The notes: generated by a model not told the origin, from the sequence alone. A stretch of 64,000 nt of DNA from Elymus sibiricus (GCA_039707655.1 CM077666.1:241210166-241274165), one strand, 5' to 3'. Counted from the stretch's first letter, positions 47,074 to 58,223 are shown. A program made the numbers and translations.

Positions 47074-48753
47074 ATGGATAGGCAAAGCACATCTACTTCG
47101 GTCTACAACAACAATGACGAGTTCGATGCCATGAAGAACCACTTGGACGCCAAGATGGATGCTCAAGTGGAGGAGCTCAAAGCCCTCATCAAGTCCACCA
47201 AGAGGTCTTCCTCATCTTCGAGAAGACGCTCAAGTGCACATGCTTCCGAGCTACCATCTCTGGCAAGATCACATCGGCATCGACACCATCACCGACTACA
47301 ACGTGAAGGTCAAGAGCTCAACACCAACCACCGCTCTATGACTTCACCATCTACCTTGGCATCTTCGCCTTTGGACATGCGGCATCTTCGCCGGCAAGCA
47401 CCTCAAGATTACGCTCAAGAGAAGCTTCCCAAGCTCAAGTCCGCGACTTCCACGAGCTACTACGACCTCGACACCGACCACGGGATTCCTTTATATGGGA
47501 CTCAAGACCCCGAGGAGTATCTCAAGTGGGAGCGCAAGATGGACGACTACCTCAAGCTACATCAAGTCCCCTCCGAAGATCAAGTGAAGTGTGCCACAAG
47601 TAACTTCCATGACTACGCGTCGACATGGTGGCTTCACACACCTTCGAAGAGCTTCAACATGAGTTGGCCCAAGATGAAGAAAGTGATGCGGCGAGAGTTT
47701 TTGCCAACCACCTACACGGAACATCTTCTTCGCCAATTGGAGAACACCATCCAAGGATCCAAGTCCATCGACGAGTACTTCATGGATATGAAGAAAGCCT
47801 TGCGACGAGCCAGCGTGGACGACCCCATTTGGATGAAGTTCCACTTCATGATGGGATTGAACAACGACATCTCCAAGACTATCTTCCTCGACAACTACGA
47901 GTCCCTCGACGACATCTACATTGGTGCTCTCAAGGCGGCAAAAGAACTCAAGAAGGCCAAGACTTCTCCACCCCAAGCACACTTCGCAAAGACCAAGCTC
48001 CAAGACGGCGAGCATGAGGATAGTACCACCACGATGTCCAGGCCCAACGAGCTCCAAGACGATGCTCCCAAGTTCGACTTCACCACCATCCCTCTTTGTG
48101 GCATTGATGATGCCGAGTCTACCATGACTCTTTTTGAAGACGGCGCAGCGACAACTACGACTACGGAGCCTCTCAAGGAACATGCTTTGGAGGCGAGCGA
48201 CAAGGTGGCGAGCAAGGATGATGCTTCCATCTTTGGAGGCGAGAGTGAGATGGTTGAGCATAGGATTTTCCCTTCGACCACGACGGCATTTGGAGATGAC
48301 TTGAGCGACATGAGCACCCATATTGAGAGGGAGAGCGAGTTCACCACTAGCCCCATATATGATGAGCTGCCCCAATTCCCATGTGAGGAGAGCCACAACC
48401 CCCACCACTTGAGTGAGACGAGTGACTCCACCATATGTGACTATGAGTGCACCTACTTTGAGGGAGTGAGTGAGCCACCACATAGAGAGAGTGAGATAGT
48501 TGATAGGTCATGTGAGGACATTTTACACTCTAACGACTTAACCTCTACCTCTATTGTGTCTTCTCATTTGATGCTAGGTCCCATATATGATGACACGCCG
48601 ATCCTCAACGACTTCGTCCTTCCTTTGGACAAAACGATGGCCATGGTGGAATATGATGCACCCCCACATGGATCCATCACGATGAAGATGACCACAATTT
48701 GGTCTTTACCACCTCACCTACACCACATGAGTGGATTGACAAAGGTAACATAG
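47074..48753 (+). pseudogene. gag of copy C
   Basis: The start ATG at 47074 (MDRQSTSTSVYNNNDEF) aligns with the gag start of copy B. A Ser/Arg-rich region comes first. The gag core follows at about 47430-47940, with SYYDLDTDHGIPLYGTQDPE, YLKWERKMDDYLKLHQV, YASTWWLHT and FLPTTYTEHLLRQLENT. After that the protein is acidic and Ser/Thr-rich, with no CCHC knuckle. The frame ends at 48753. From the C-run at 48661-48665 the adjacent frame is open and carries on into the Cys/His/Met-rich region, so a one-base loss there, or -1 frameshifting, probably separates one original reading frame. Confidence 0.85.
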
Positions 48754-51700
48754 GTGAAGGTGATGAGCTAGTCCCACTAGTGGACATTGATTGCTTGCAT
48801 GATGTCGATCCTCCTATTGACACGCTTCATGCTAGTATGATTTCCCCATGCGATGATTTACCCATTTATGATGAGTTTGATGATTGCCATGTGGAATCTA
48901 TTAGTTGTGATGCCATGTTGCATAGGATTTCTTGTGTGAATTCTCTCGGTCACATCATGTTTGACAATCCGCTTAACTTGTCATATGCTATGCATGAGAT
49001 CAACCATATCGCATCTTTGCAATCTCATCGTAGTAACTATGCATATGCCATTAAAATAAACCTAATTTGCACATATGGCATAGATGACAAGCCCACGGTT
49101 ATTGGCATTTGTTTTTCTTGTGATGATATTGATATGCTCCCTTTGCATCATTGCCATCATATGCCATGCCGTGACCACCTAGCTTCGGACATGCATTTTT
49201 TGCCATGTTGTCAATTTTCTCCATATGATGTTTCCACTATTGCTCATGAGGAGACCCCCATAGTTTCCTCATCCTTATTAGGAGATTTTGACCCATCCTA
49301 TACATTGCATGATTTCCATGATTTTGCGCACCATATGCATCCCATGAATACAAATGATATTGATGTGCCATATACTTGCATGCTCAATTTGTGTCCCCAT
49401 CGTGTTATACATAACAATTATTCTTTCATGATGGATGACATGTTCATATACCATGCCTCAAATTTCTTTGAGCATTGCTTGTTTTGTGCTAACTCTAACG
49501 TGCACATACACATCATGATGGATGATGTGTACATTTACCACGCACACACTTTGTTTCGTTTGCCTATTTGTTGTGTAGGTACCCAAGCTTACTTGTCAAC
49601 TTCGCAAGCGCACGAGTTGACGAAATGAGCTCTAGAGAGCAATGAAGATATGCGCCACCATGGAGTGCTTACCCTCCACCCGACCTCTTTGCGACGAGAC
49701 TTCGCGCATTTCTTCTACATGGCCCTCACATGGTTATGGGTTATTGTCCATTACATATTCTATGCCCATCTTGCCATGTTCACGTTGCTTGATATGCTCA
49801 CTCCTATGCCTTTGCCATGCATTTGTGACCCATGCTTCGCATTACACATGATCCTTGATTCTAGTACTTGTATGTGTATTCGCAAGCTTGGTGGAGATAT
49901 CACTTGCTATTGCCATGTTTGCTTTGTACCCCATGCCTATGATGATACTTTGATCTTTCCTTGTTTTCGTGCTTGCGATATGTCATGCGCATTTGTTATG
50001 CCTATTATTTGCTCACATGACATGATTGCCATGATTTCCTCTAGTGTGTTGCATCTTCGCTCCACTAGTTTGCACGACATGATTACTATGATTGCTTGCC
50101 TTGTTGCATCACCGATGATTCATACTTGCTCGTTTCATGCGGTTGATGGCATCCATTTCCATGCTTTGCACATGACTGCTATTAAATGTCATCCAATTGC
50201 TCCATATGTTGCCTCTCTCATGCTAGATGATTTGCCATGTATTGAGTGCAACAATGATTTTAGTCTTGCTAATGAGATTGCCCCCATAGCTTTCTCCCAT
50301 ATATTTGGTGTTTATGACATATTTCATGTGAAGCATGCTTGTCTTCCTTCTTTGCACCATATGCCTAGTGCCCTGAATATATCCATTGTTGCATCATATT
50401 ATTCATGCACTTTTGCTTCTAATGGTTATGTGCAAGAGAAGAGAATCATCATGATGGATGATGTGTTTATCTACCATGCGCATACGTTCTTTGCTTTGTT
50501 GTGTGCATGTGTAGGATACTTGGACTTCGTGTCAACTTCCACTTCACGTGAGTTGACCATTCGAGCTCTTGAGAGCGAGCCACTTCCGATCGACGCGCTT
50601 CTACAACGCATTTGCTACCACTTCGGCATTGTGAAGGACGCACAAGGACATACTTTTGAGGTGATATCCTTCTCTTTTGAGAACCCCAAAACCATGAGCA
50701 TGAATATTGTGGATCATACTTCATGTGTTGCTTGCACCATGACACATTGCACACATGCTAGAGCTCTTGTTTTGACTTGTCATTGCCACATTGCCATGTC
50801 TCATGATATATATGCCTTGTGTGTTGCATCGAACATGATTATCCCATGCTATTCCCATGTGTTTGATTGCAACAATGTCATTTCTTCACATATGCCATGT
50901 CCCATTGATTGCTACATGCTTGACTTGATTGTCTCACACACGATGAACAATTGCTCTTTCTATTGTGTTGAGTGCCACACTATTTTCACTACACCCTATG
51001 CACGTTATGCTTGGATTGTCTTGCACTTGACCCATGTGTTTAGACACTTCATTTCCTTTGGTGTTGTGAATGATTCATATGCCTACCATCGACCATTTGT
51101 TGAGCGCTTCATGCACACTTGCTATGACCTTGGGGTAGATGCTTGTTCTCTTGTCACACCTTATGCCATACATGACGACGACACTTGTTAGGTGAATCAC
51201 CACTTGAATGCTTGGTTTTGCACTAACGCTAACCACATTTATTTTTCCAAGTGTTTGTTGTCCTTGCTCCTTTTGAAGGAATCACACGACGGTGCGACAT
51301 TGGAGAATGCCCATCTCGAGCTTCAAGATGAAGAGTGCTTGGTGATCGTCCACTTCTACACGGCGGCGACATTTCTTTCCCATGGTGATTTGGTTTTCGA
51401 TCCGAGGACGGATCTTTTCCAAGGGGGAGGGGATGATGCGGAGCATCCTACGGACATCACCATGTCAAGAGTCCGTTTGGCAAGTGACACGTGCGACATC
51501 TACTTCACATACATAAAGGTGAATCATCTCCTTTACACGTGTTCACTTCACCCCTTCGAGGATGGTATACTACTTGACACTCCTCTCATGTGCATACATA
51601 GATATTGTCGGAGCTTCACGAATGATGAGCAGGAGTCTAAGAACAAGAGTACAACTACACCATCCGTGAGGGAAGCATGGAAGAGAAGGAAGAAGAGGAC

Positions 51701-51845
51701 TGTGTCAGCCCAGAATTACCGGTACAACCGGTCCACTACCGCCCAACTACCGGTCCACCGGTACAACCGCTCCACTACCGCCCAACTACCGGTCCACCGG
51801 AATAACCGCTCCACTACCGCCGAACTATCGGTCCACGTTCTGTAA
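48663..51845 (+). pseudogene. Cys/His/Met-rich frame in the pol position of copy C, function unknown
   Basis: A single frame is open for about 3.2 kb except for TGA at 49626-49628 and TAG at 51189-51191. The composition is very unusual: many Cys, His, Met, Ile and Asp, with CxxC and HxH pairs scattered throughout. A unit built on MMDD(V/M)(F/Y)IYHA recurs at 49428, 49515 and 50451. The last two copies are followed by a similar ELT...ALES segment, so part of the region arose by internal duplication. No RT, integrase or protease motif is present. The end (DPRTDLFQGGG) matches the last codons of pol in copy B and runs through the polypurine tract into the LTR. It could be a translated extension of Gag or a stop-poor repeat with no protein role. 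The length of the open frame favours the first, without proof. Confidence 0.55.
51420..51433 (+). other. Polypurine tract of copy C
   Basis: CAAGGGGGAGGGGA lies directly before the 3' LTR, inside the open frame, as in copy B. Confidence 0.85.
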
Positions 51846-52469
51846 TCAAGCGGCGCAAGACCGGTACAGCCCCAGTTGTTCCCACAGCTGCGACCTGACC
51901 GGTACAACCGGTCCTCCCACCGGTACAACCGGTCCCTACTTCCCCGAACACCTCCAGGAACCGGTACAGAAGCTCCCAGCGGTACAACCAGTTGGACGAC
52001 CGGTACAACCGGCCTGCCTGCGCGCAGTGGCCCATGTATCTCTCTCCCACTTACCCCTTCGTGGCTTGTACTATAAATAGACCTTCCCCTCCTCCATTCT
52101 AGGGTTAGCAAAGTATTGGCTCATCTAGTTGAGCCTAGCTCCTACCACTACTCCTCTTGAGAGAGAGAGAGTGACCTCTCCCATGGAGATCAAGACCTCC
52201 ATGTGAGCATGTGAGAAGATCCCCTAGTGGATTCAAGACCTCATCTCCTTCATAGGATTTGGGATGAACTTTACCTTGTACCTTTCCCTTTGATTGTTCA
52301 TGTACCTTGTGGATCCATGTGCTTGTTAGTCTAGTGGATGTGTGATTGGACTTGTTCTTGAGTGTTTCCCTTGTGATTTCCTCCGTGTTCTTCCTCGTGT
52401 TCGTCGTGTTCTCCGTAGGATCCCCTCCAATTCGTGAAAGATCGTCAATTAGGGTTCCACCCTACATCA
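51434..52469 (+). repeat. 3' LTR of copy C
   Basis: 1036 bp, the same length as the 5' LTR despite small compensating indels in the word array and the GA run. It is followed by the CATTT duplication. Confidence 0.95.
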
Positions 52470-52474
52470 CATTT

Positions 52475-54487
52475 CCCCTACACCACCATCGCAAGTGCTT
52501 GCTCTAACTTGACAGTGTGATATGTAGTTGCATGTTGCATATGGTGTCTAGCTTGTAATTCTTCTAATTTGGTTAAATTGCATCTGCTATTCTGCTTAGT
52601 TTACACATTATAATTGTTAATGTGACATGCCTTCCTGTTTTTGGTACATACTACATCTGTCTATTAACCATGTCCTTACATAAAACTATTGTTCTTGTGT
52701 ATCCCGCATCAACCACTTATGACGAGACACCTTTAGTATATGTCGCTTGATATTTGTTGCATCTTGCATATGATTTATAGCGTGTACCGCGTCTAATTTG
52801 TTGAAACGCCATTTATTATGAGATGCTTTTAACTTGGCAGAGCCATATTGGTTGCATCTTTCATGTGGTGTCTACCTTGCATTGCTTCTAATTTGTTGAA
52901 ATGGCTTCTGCTTAGTTTACACAAATAGGTGTGAATATGCCATGTCGTCCTGTTTTTCGTACATATTCCATCCTCGTATCATGTGTTTGCCTTACATCCA
53001 AGTAGTGTTCGTCAGTATCATGCATGAATGAGTTCTGATGAGTGGTTTTTATTCCTTTTTCTTGTCGTTTGACTTGACAATGCAAAATCAATAAAGTGGA
53101 AGGAAATTAGCAAGGCAGTGGATGATGGTGCTCCTTCCGACCAACTGAAATGGAGGGTCTCTACAGATTCTACTCCGCCATCCTCCAAACAAGATTTGCA
53201 AGACAACACATGCATAGACAGTTATTGCTTCTAATTTTGTTGAATTGCATCTGCTTAGTTTACACATTATACTTGTGAATAAGACACGTCTTCCTGTTTC
53301 TAGAACATACAATATCTGTCTATCATGCCATGTTCTTACTTCAAAGTACTACCATTGTGTAACCTGCAATAATCACTTATCATAAGCCACATTTAACTTG
53401 GGAGTGTGATATAGGTTGCATCTTGCATTGTTTTCTAGCTTGTACTGCTTCTAATTTGTTGAAACGGCACTTATGACGAGACAGTTTTAACTCGGTAGAG
53501 TGACATTCGTTGCATCTTTCATACGGTGTCTAGCTTTCATTGCTTCTAATTTGTTGAAATGCATGCTGCTTAGTTTACACATCATAGGTGTGAATATGCA
53601 ATGCTGTCCTTTTTTCTTACATATTCAATCCTCCTATCATGCGGCCGCCTTGCATGAAAGTAGTGTTCGTCAGCATCATGCCTCAATGAGTTCTGAAAAG
53701 CGAATTTTATTCATTTTTCTTGTGGGTTTGACTTGACAAGGCAAAAAAAATAAGAGAGAGGAAGGAAAAAAGTAAGGTAGGGGCTGATGGCGGTCATCTG
53801 GCGCCACCGGTAAGGAGGCGCTTTAGAGATTTTGCTACTACTGCTAGTGCAGTAGAAGTTCCAAGTAAATATGATGTGCCCAACAACCCTACTCCAGCAT
53901 CCCAGGTGCTTTCTCTAGCTTGGCAGTGTGATATTTGCTTGCATGTTGCATATGGTGTCTAGCTTGTATTGCTTCTAATTTGATTAAATTGCATCTGCTT
54001 AGTTTACACATTATACATGTTAACATGGCATGTCTTCCTTTTTTTGCATATACTACATCTGTCTATTACGTGTTCTAACATCGAAGTACTGTTCGTGTCT
54101 ATCCTGCATCAATCACTTATGATGAAACACCTTCAACTTGGTAGTGTGATATTGTTTGGATCTTGCATATGATTTATTGCTTGTACTGCTTGACATTTTT
54201 TTAAATGCCACTTATGATGAGACACTATTAACTTGGCAGAGTGATATTTGTAGCATCTTTCATATGGTGTCTAGCTTCCATTGCATTGCTTCTAATTTAT
54301 TGAAATGCCTTCTTCTTAGTTTACGCATCATAGGTTTGATTATCTCATGCCGTCCTGTTTTTCGTACATATTACATCCTCCTATCATGCAGTTGTCTAAC
54401 ATCAAAGTTCAGTTCGTCTGAATCACACATCAATTAGTTCTGAAGAACTAAATTTTTATTCCTTTTTCTCGTGGGTTTGACTAGACA
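52475..54487 (+). repeat. Repeated intron-exon modules of the TnpA-like gene
   Basis: A roughly 95-110-bp intronic unit, with AACTTGGCAGTGTGATATTT, GTTGCATCTTGCATATG, GTGTCTAGCTTG, TTGCTTCTAATTTG and TTAAATTGCATC-type landmarks, recurs about ten times. Examples are near 52493, 52728, 52824, 53388, 53482, 53907, 54127 and 54222, with a related copy at 43842. Exon-like pieces at about 53090-53215 and 53745-53906 separate the groups. The second ends SQ before GTGCTTTC. Larger modules of roughly 600-700 bp are apparent. Confidence 0.7.
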
Positions 54488-54881
54488 TGGAAAAAAGAGA
54501 GGAAGGTACACAGAATGGTAGGGGATGGTGTTACTACTCGAGAGGCACGGAAATGGAAGCGGAACAGCTCTACAGATTCTGCTGGTACTGATAGTGCAAG
54601 AGAAGGTCGAAGTCCACTGGGTAAATGTACAAACACAGTATCCCCTGCTACACCACTTGCAAAACGTACCAAAGACAAACGAACCAAACAAGCAACGACA
54701 GCCCTAGTGGTTGCAGCACCTTCTTCCACAGTACCAACATGTGCACGACTTACTCGTTCATCAACTCTGCTAGCGGCAAGTTCCCAAGCTCCTTTGCCAC
54801 CTGACACTACTTCCGAAGCACTCTTGGCACAAGAGGACTTGGCAAGATCAGATGAACCTTGTGAACTTCAACACCAAGACG
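54488..54881 (+). CDS. TnpA-like gene, exon with variable N-terminal region
   Basis: An open exon (internal ATG at 54515, MVGDGVTTREARKWKRNSST) rich in Ser, Thr, Ala and Lys ends before a GT donor at 54882. Its beginning resembles the exon-like pieces near 53090 and 53745. The acceptor was inferred from that similarity. Low-complexity N-terminal regions are common in En/Spm TnpA-type proteins. Confidence 0.65.
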
Positions 54882-54977
54882 GTAGTTGATCGAGTCAAGT
54901 TACAGTTGCATGCTTCTTTATATGTAGTCTCACAGTTTGATGTACACTAACACTTCCCATGTTCATTGTTGAACTAG

Positions 54978-55225
54978 CATCTAGGCGCAAGAGGAAACAG
55001 ACATCAGGGATAATGCTCGACAGGTTAACTAAATCTAAAGGAGGAAGAATGGAGATCCATTTTGAGTCAGGTTTAAAAAGGCCATGTGATGCTACAGAGT
55101 CAGCCAAGTTAGTATCAGAGGCAGCCGTTGATGTTAGGTGTCATGCACGTATCCTCCCAACATGGATTCAAAACCGGAATGACAAAGATGAAATCCAGTT
55201 TAACACCTTCCTCAACCATTTATCT
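54978..55225 (+). CDS. TnpA-like gene, exon with basic region and start of the conserved domain
   Basis: An acceptor AG at 54976-54977 and a GTAAG donor at 55226 bound this exon. It reads ASRRKRKQTSGIMLDRLTKS, then VDVRCHARILPTWIQNRNDKDE, typical of the run-up to the Ptta/En/Spm domain. The basic start could serve nuclear import or DNA binding. Phase 1 at the acceptor and 0 at the donor fit the neighbouring exons. Confidence 0.75.
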
Positions 55226-55320
55226 GTAAGTATGGTTATTTATGGAACTTAGAAATATCATCTTGCTCTGTCCCCTACTTTCTAGGTTGCTGGTAATGAG
55301 ACTCCTATAATTTTGAACAG

Positions 55321-55533
55321 ATGAGGTTCAAGTTGGATCGGCAAGATGATGTAACCAGACAAGCATGCACTCATGTTTTCAAGTCTGCTCTGCGACAGTA
55401 TCGGTATAATCTGAGGAAAACTCACTTTGAAGGCAAGGCTAACAATGAACTTGCCCAAACATGTCCAGTGGAAAATATAATGGATGAAGACTGGACAGCC
55501 CTTGTTAAACATTGGTCTGATCCAAAGTATCAA
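55321..55533 (+). CDS. TnpA-like gene, Ptta/En/Spm domain exon 1
   Basis: A 71-codon exon between a CAG acceptor and a GTATGT donor, phase 0 on both sides. It ends DWTALVKHWSDPKYQ, the W..LV..W..P..Q pattern of the plant Ptta/En/Spm (Transposase_24) family. In En/Spm the TnpA protein binds subterminal repeats and brings the transposon ends together. Confidence 0.82.
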
Positions 55534-55611
55534 GTATGTTATATAGATGTGATCAGATCACATGTTGAACTCCTATTTACGCATGTCCCTCACAAATCTT
55601 TCTTCCTCTAG

Positions 55612-55704
55612 GTGAACTGTTCAAAGAACAAGGCCAACCGTACGAAAGTGAAATTCCAACAGACGACAGGATCTCGTAGCTATATTGCACACTGCGAGGC
55701 TCTG
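55612..55704 (+). CDS. TnpA-like gene, Ptta/En/Spm domain exon 2
   Basis: A short exon, VNCSKNKANRTKVKFQQTTG followed by SRSYIAHCEAL, is the N-K-x-N-R-x-K and GS-S(Y/F) signature that follows the W..LV motif in this family. Bounded by a CTAG acceptor and a GGTAAC donor, in phase. Confidence 0.82.
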
Positions 55705-55776
55705 GTAACTAGCTGTTGTTTCACTCTTTTGGATGTGCCATATTATCAGATCTATATTGACTTGTTCCAAATGCAG

Positions 55777-55887
55777 AGGAAAGCCCGCAAGGACCAAAAA
55801 GAACCTGAACCAAATGCGGTGGAAATCTTCAAGGACTGTCACACTAGCAAGCCGAAGGGCATGACTACACCAGTCAAAGCCGCTGTA
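55777..55887 (+). CDS. TnpA-like gene, linker exon
   Basis: RKARKDQKEPEPNAVEIFKD, then TPVKAAV before a GTAAGT donor. The acceptor is ATGCAG. It continues the frame of the previous exon. Lys- and Glu-rich, with no separate domain seen. A 527-base intron (55888-56414) follows and holds nothing recognisable. Confidence 0.75.
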
Positions 55888-56414
55888 GTAAGTCCTTAAT
55901 CCTCAGGCCCTTTGAACTACTGGTTACTCTGACTTGTGGTGCATTGAACTGCATGGTTTGCAACCAATGTCTATTACTCTTTTCAATTTTATACACAGTT
56001 GTCTAAATGTATCATTGCACTGTACAAGGTTTAAAAGAGAGGAACGATGTTCCTTTGCTCTTGATCTGTAATCTAGTTTCGTGCTGCACACAATGTTGCA
56101 ATTGCCTGTTTGTCTAATCTCAGTAGTTTTGTGATATGAATGATGTCATACTTTGCTCACCGTATTATAAACTTTGTCTCTTTATCTTAGCTGTCAATAC
56201 AATGTGAAGAAATAGACAATACATTAGCCATGGAATATGGTCATATGTTTGGAACCTGGTTTTATTATGTACTTTGCAGTAAAATACAACTAATATTTTA
56301 CACGGGTTCACCAAAATAAGTTCTATATATAAACCAAAGCTATTCTGTTTGGTTGTGCTGCCTCATTAATAACTTCTGTTCTGGTACTACTAATGTACAA
56401 ACTCAACTTTTCAG

Positions 56415-56810
56415 CAAGCTATGGAACAAATGGTGGAACCGCAACAACCTCCTGAAGGTGATGAGGCAACCATAACCACAATGTCATCTCTTGCTGCAGT
56501 GGGTCAGTATCTCTCCACTAATAGTGCCAAAAGCACCTTCCTGCGTAATACTGGGTTGGTTGTTAAGGCAACCTCGTCCAAACTGCCTCATGAACAAGAT
56601 CTGCAAGCTCGACAGAATGATATATCTGCGCTCCAGACACAAGTCCAATCCCTAACAGAGACCCTTTGTGAAACAAGAACAACCATTGTTCGATGTCGTC
56701 AAGATATGCATGGTTTTGAAACCAGACTATCAGACATTTGCTATGTTGTTGAGGAGCCTAGGAGAAATGATAGCGAAGTTTATGGTGCTCCATCAGACAC
56801 TACAGCATGA
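56415..56810 (+). CDS. TnpA-like gene, last exon with coiled coil
   Basis: A TTTTCAG acceptor, then 131 codons to TGA at 56808-56810. LQARQNDISALQTQVQSLTE is predicted coiled coil and may mediate dimerisation. With the preceding exons this gives a consistent six-exon 3' half with every phase matching and no internal stop, so this part of the gene looks intact. A gap of about 310 bases to the subterminal repeats contains the likely polyadenylation region. Confidence 0.8.
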   Translation, partial: QAMEQMVEPQQPPEGDEATITTMSSLAAVGQYLSTNSAKSTFLRNTGLVVKATSSKLPHEQDLQARQNDISALQTQVQSLTETLCETRTTIVRCRQDMHGFETRLSDICYVVEEPRRNDSEVYGAPSDTTA

Positions 56811-57119
56811 AAACGTACCAGTCAGGTCAAATCATCCGAGCTTCTAAACTTCTGATGGTGCATTTACTTTTATGCCAACCCTCCTTTTGTTATATGGCTG
56901 TAATTTGTGTTGTTGTGTTACAAAATTTGTTCTTAACGGGCAGCGACCGGCTGAAGAAAACAGCAAGCGATTTTTGTATAGTGTAGGGTGTTCCCTATAT
57001 TTGCACGGGTGGCGAACTTTGATGCCCAGTGGTTGTAATATGTGCAATCGCCGTAATAGCCTAGCGTTAGTTGCTTGCTTTTTTATTTCCTCGTAGTCAT
57101 CTTTTTCCTCGGTTTGTTA

Positions 57120-57910
57120 GTGGTCGCAATAGCCATAGGCCACATACGGCCCGTGGTAACCATGTGCCTACTACCTGCTGTAGTGCCCAAGGGCCATCTA
57201 CGGGCCGTAGGATCCGTGGGCCAAATGCAGACCTCATTATGGGCCGTAAACGGGCCATAGAGGGAATGCTCCGTTTAAGGGCCCGTAGCATAACGGGCCG
57301 CTAACAGGTCAAAAGTCATCATAGGCTTAATTCTATCGACAGTCATAACGGGTCGTTAATGGGCCGGAATACATGACGGGCTGAAAATGGCCCAATGGGT
57401 TAACATACCACAAACGGGCCGATTGTAACCACGAGCTGAATCTGGCTCATTAGCATAACAGGCCAGTAACGGACCGTAAGTAATCGAGGGCCGGAAATGA
57501 GCCCAAGATTTTTATGGGCCCTTAGAAGGCCGAAAGAAAATAGGGGCTGGAAACGGCCCAACTGAATCATGGGCCGTTAATGGGCTCAAAGCTGTTTACT
57601 TTTCATGATGGGCCAGAATCACCATGGGCCGTCAATGGGCCCAGAGAAACAAAAGGCCTAATATGGGCCGAAAGACGTCACGGGCCATAGATGATCCCAG
57701 AGAAACAAAAGGCCTAATATGGGCCGAAAGACGTCACGGGCCATAGATGGGCCGAAAGTGACAACTGGCTGAAATCATAAGGCACGGCCCACATGGCGCT
57801 ACTGGGCCGAATTTTGAAAGGCCATAACGGGCCGTGAGTACCCAGGCCGTAAATGGGCTGTATGCGAACAGGCCGTTAACAGGCTTTCCTTGGGCCGACC
57901 CGCTTACTTT
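57120..57910. repeat. CACTA subterminal repeats with GGGCCGTTA/TAACGGGCC motifs
   Basis: More than twenty short motifs of the type GGGCCGTTAATGGGCC, ACGGGCCGTAA or its complement occur in both orientations over about 800 bp. A 57-bp segment with AAACAAAAGGCCTAATATGG is duplicated side by side at about 57640-57745. Subterminal repeats of this kind are the binding sites of TnpA-type proteins in En/Spm elements. Confidence 0.8.
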
Positions 57911-58223
57911 TGACCAAGTCAAACGGGCTGGCCTTTTTAACGTAAATGGGGCACTATTGGGCCATGCCACGTGTCGACGTATCATAGGTGTCTTGCGTCC
58001 AATGAATGGATGACATCTGTCCCAACGCTGAGCTGACACGTGGTTCCGCCGGCGAATGAGAAATTTACACGTGGAAAATTGTCATTGGTCAGGGCTGCTA
58101 ATGGGTTATCTATCCAAACCGGAACCCGATAGCTTAACGGCGACCCGTTATGGTGAATGCCATGTGTCGGTTACCCTTGACGAAAACACTTCAATGACGC
58201 GACATTTATCGTCATGGAAGTGG

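Larger units (their letters stand above)
44198..52469 (+). mobile_element. CCGG-word family retrotransposon without pol (copy C)
   Basis: A complete 8272-bp element with two 1036-bp LTRs and the duplication CATTT (44193-44197, 52470-52474). It shares with copy B the outer LTR ends (TGATGCGGAGCATCCTACGG and CACCCTACATCA), the primer-binding site, the gag start and core, and the last codons before the polypurine tract (DPRTDLxQGG). No RT, RNase H or integrase motif is present. A long Cys/His/Met-rich frame occupies the pol position. It is therefore the likely non-autonomous partner of B-type elements. Confidence 0.95.

Noticed and set aside
47557..48483. 308-codon minus-strand frame
   Set aside because: It lies opposite the gag of copy C and has no family-like sequence.
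49428..50500. MMDDVFIYHA motifs as reverse transcriptase active sites
   Set aside because: No other RT motif surrounds them, and the motif is repeated three times at short distance.
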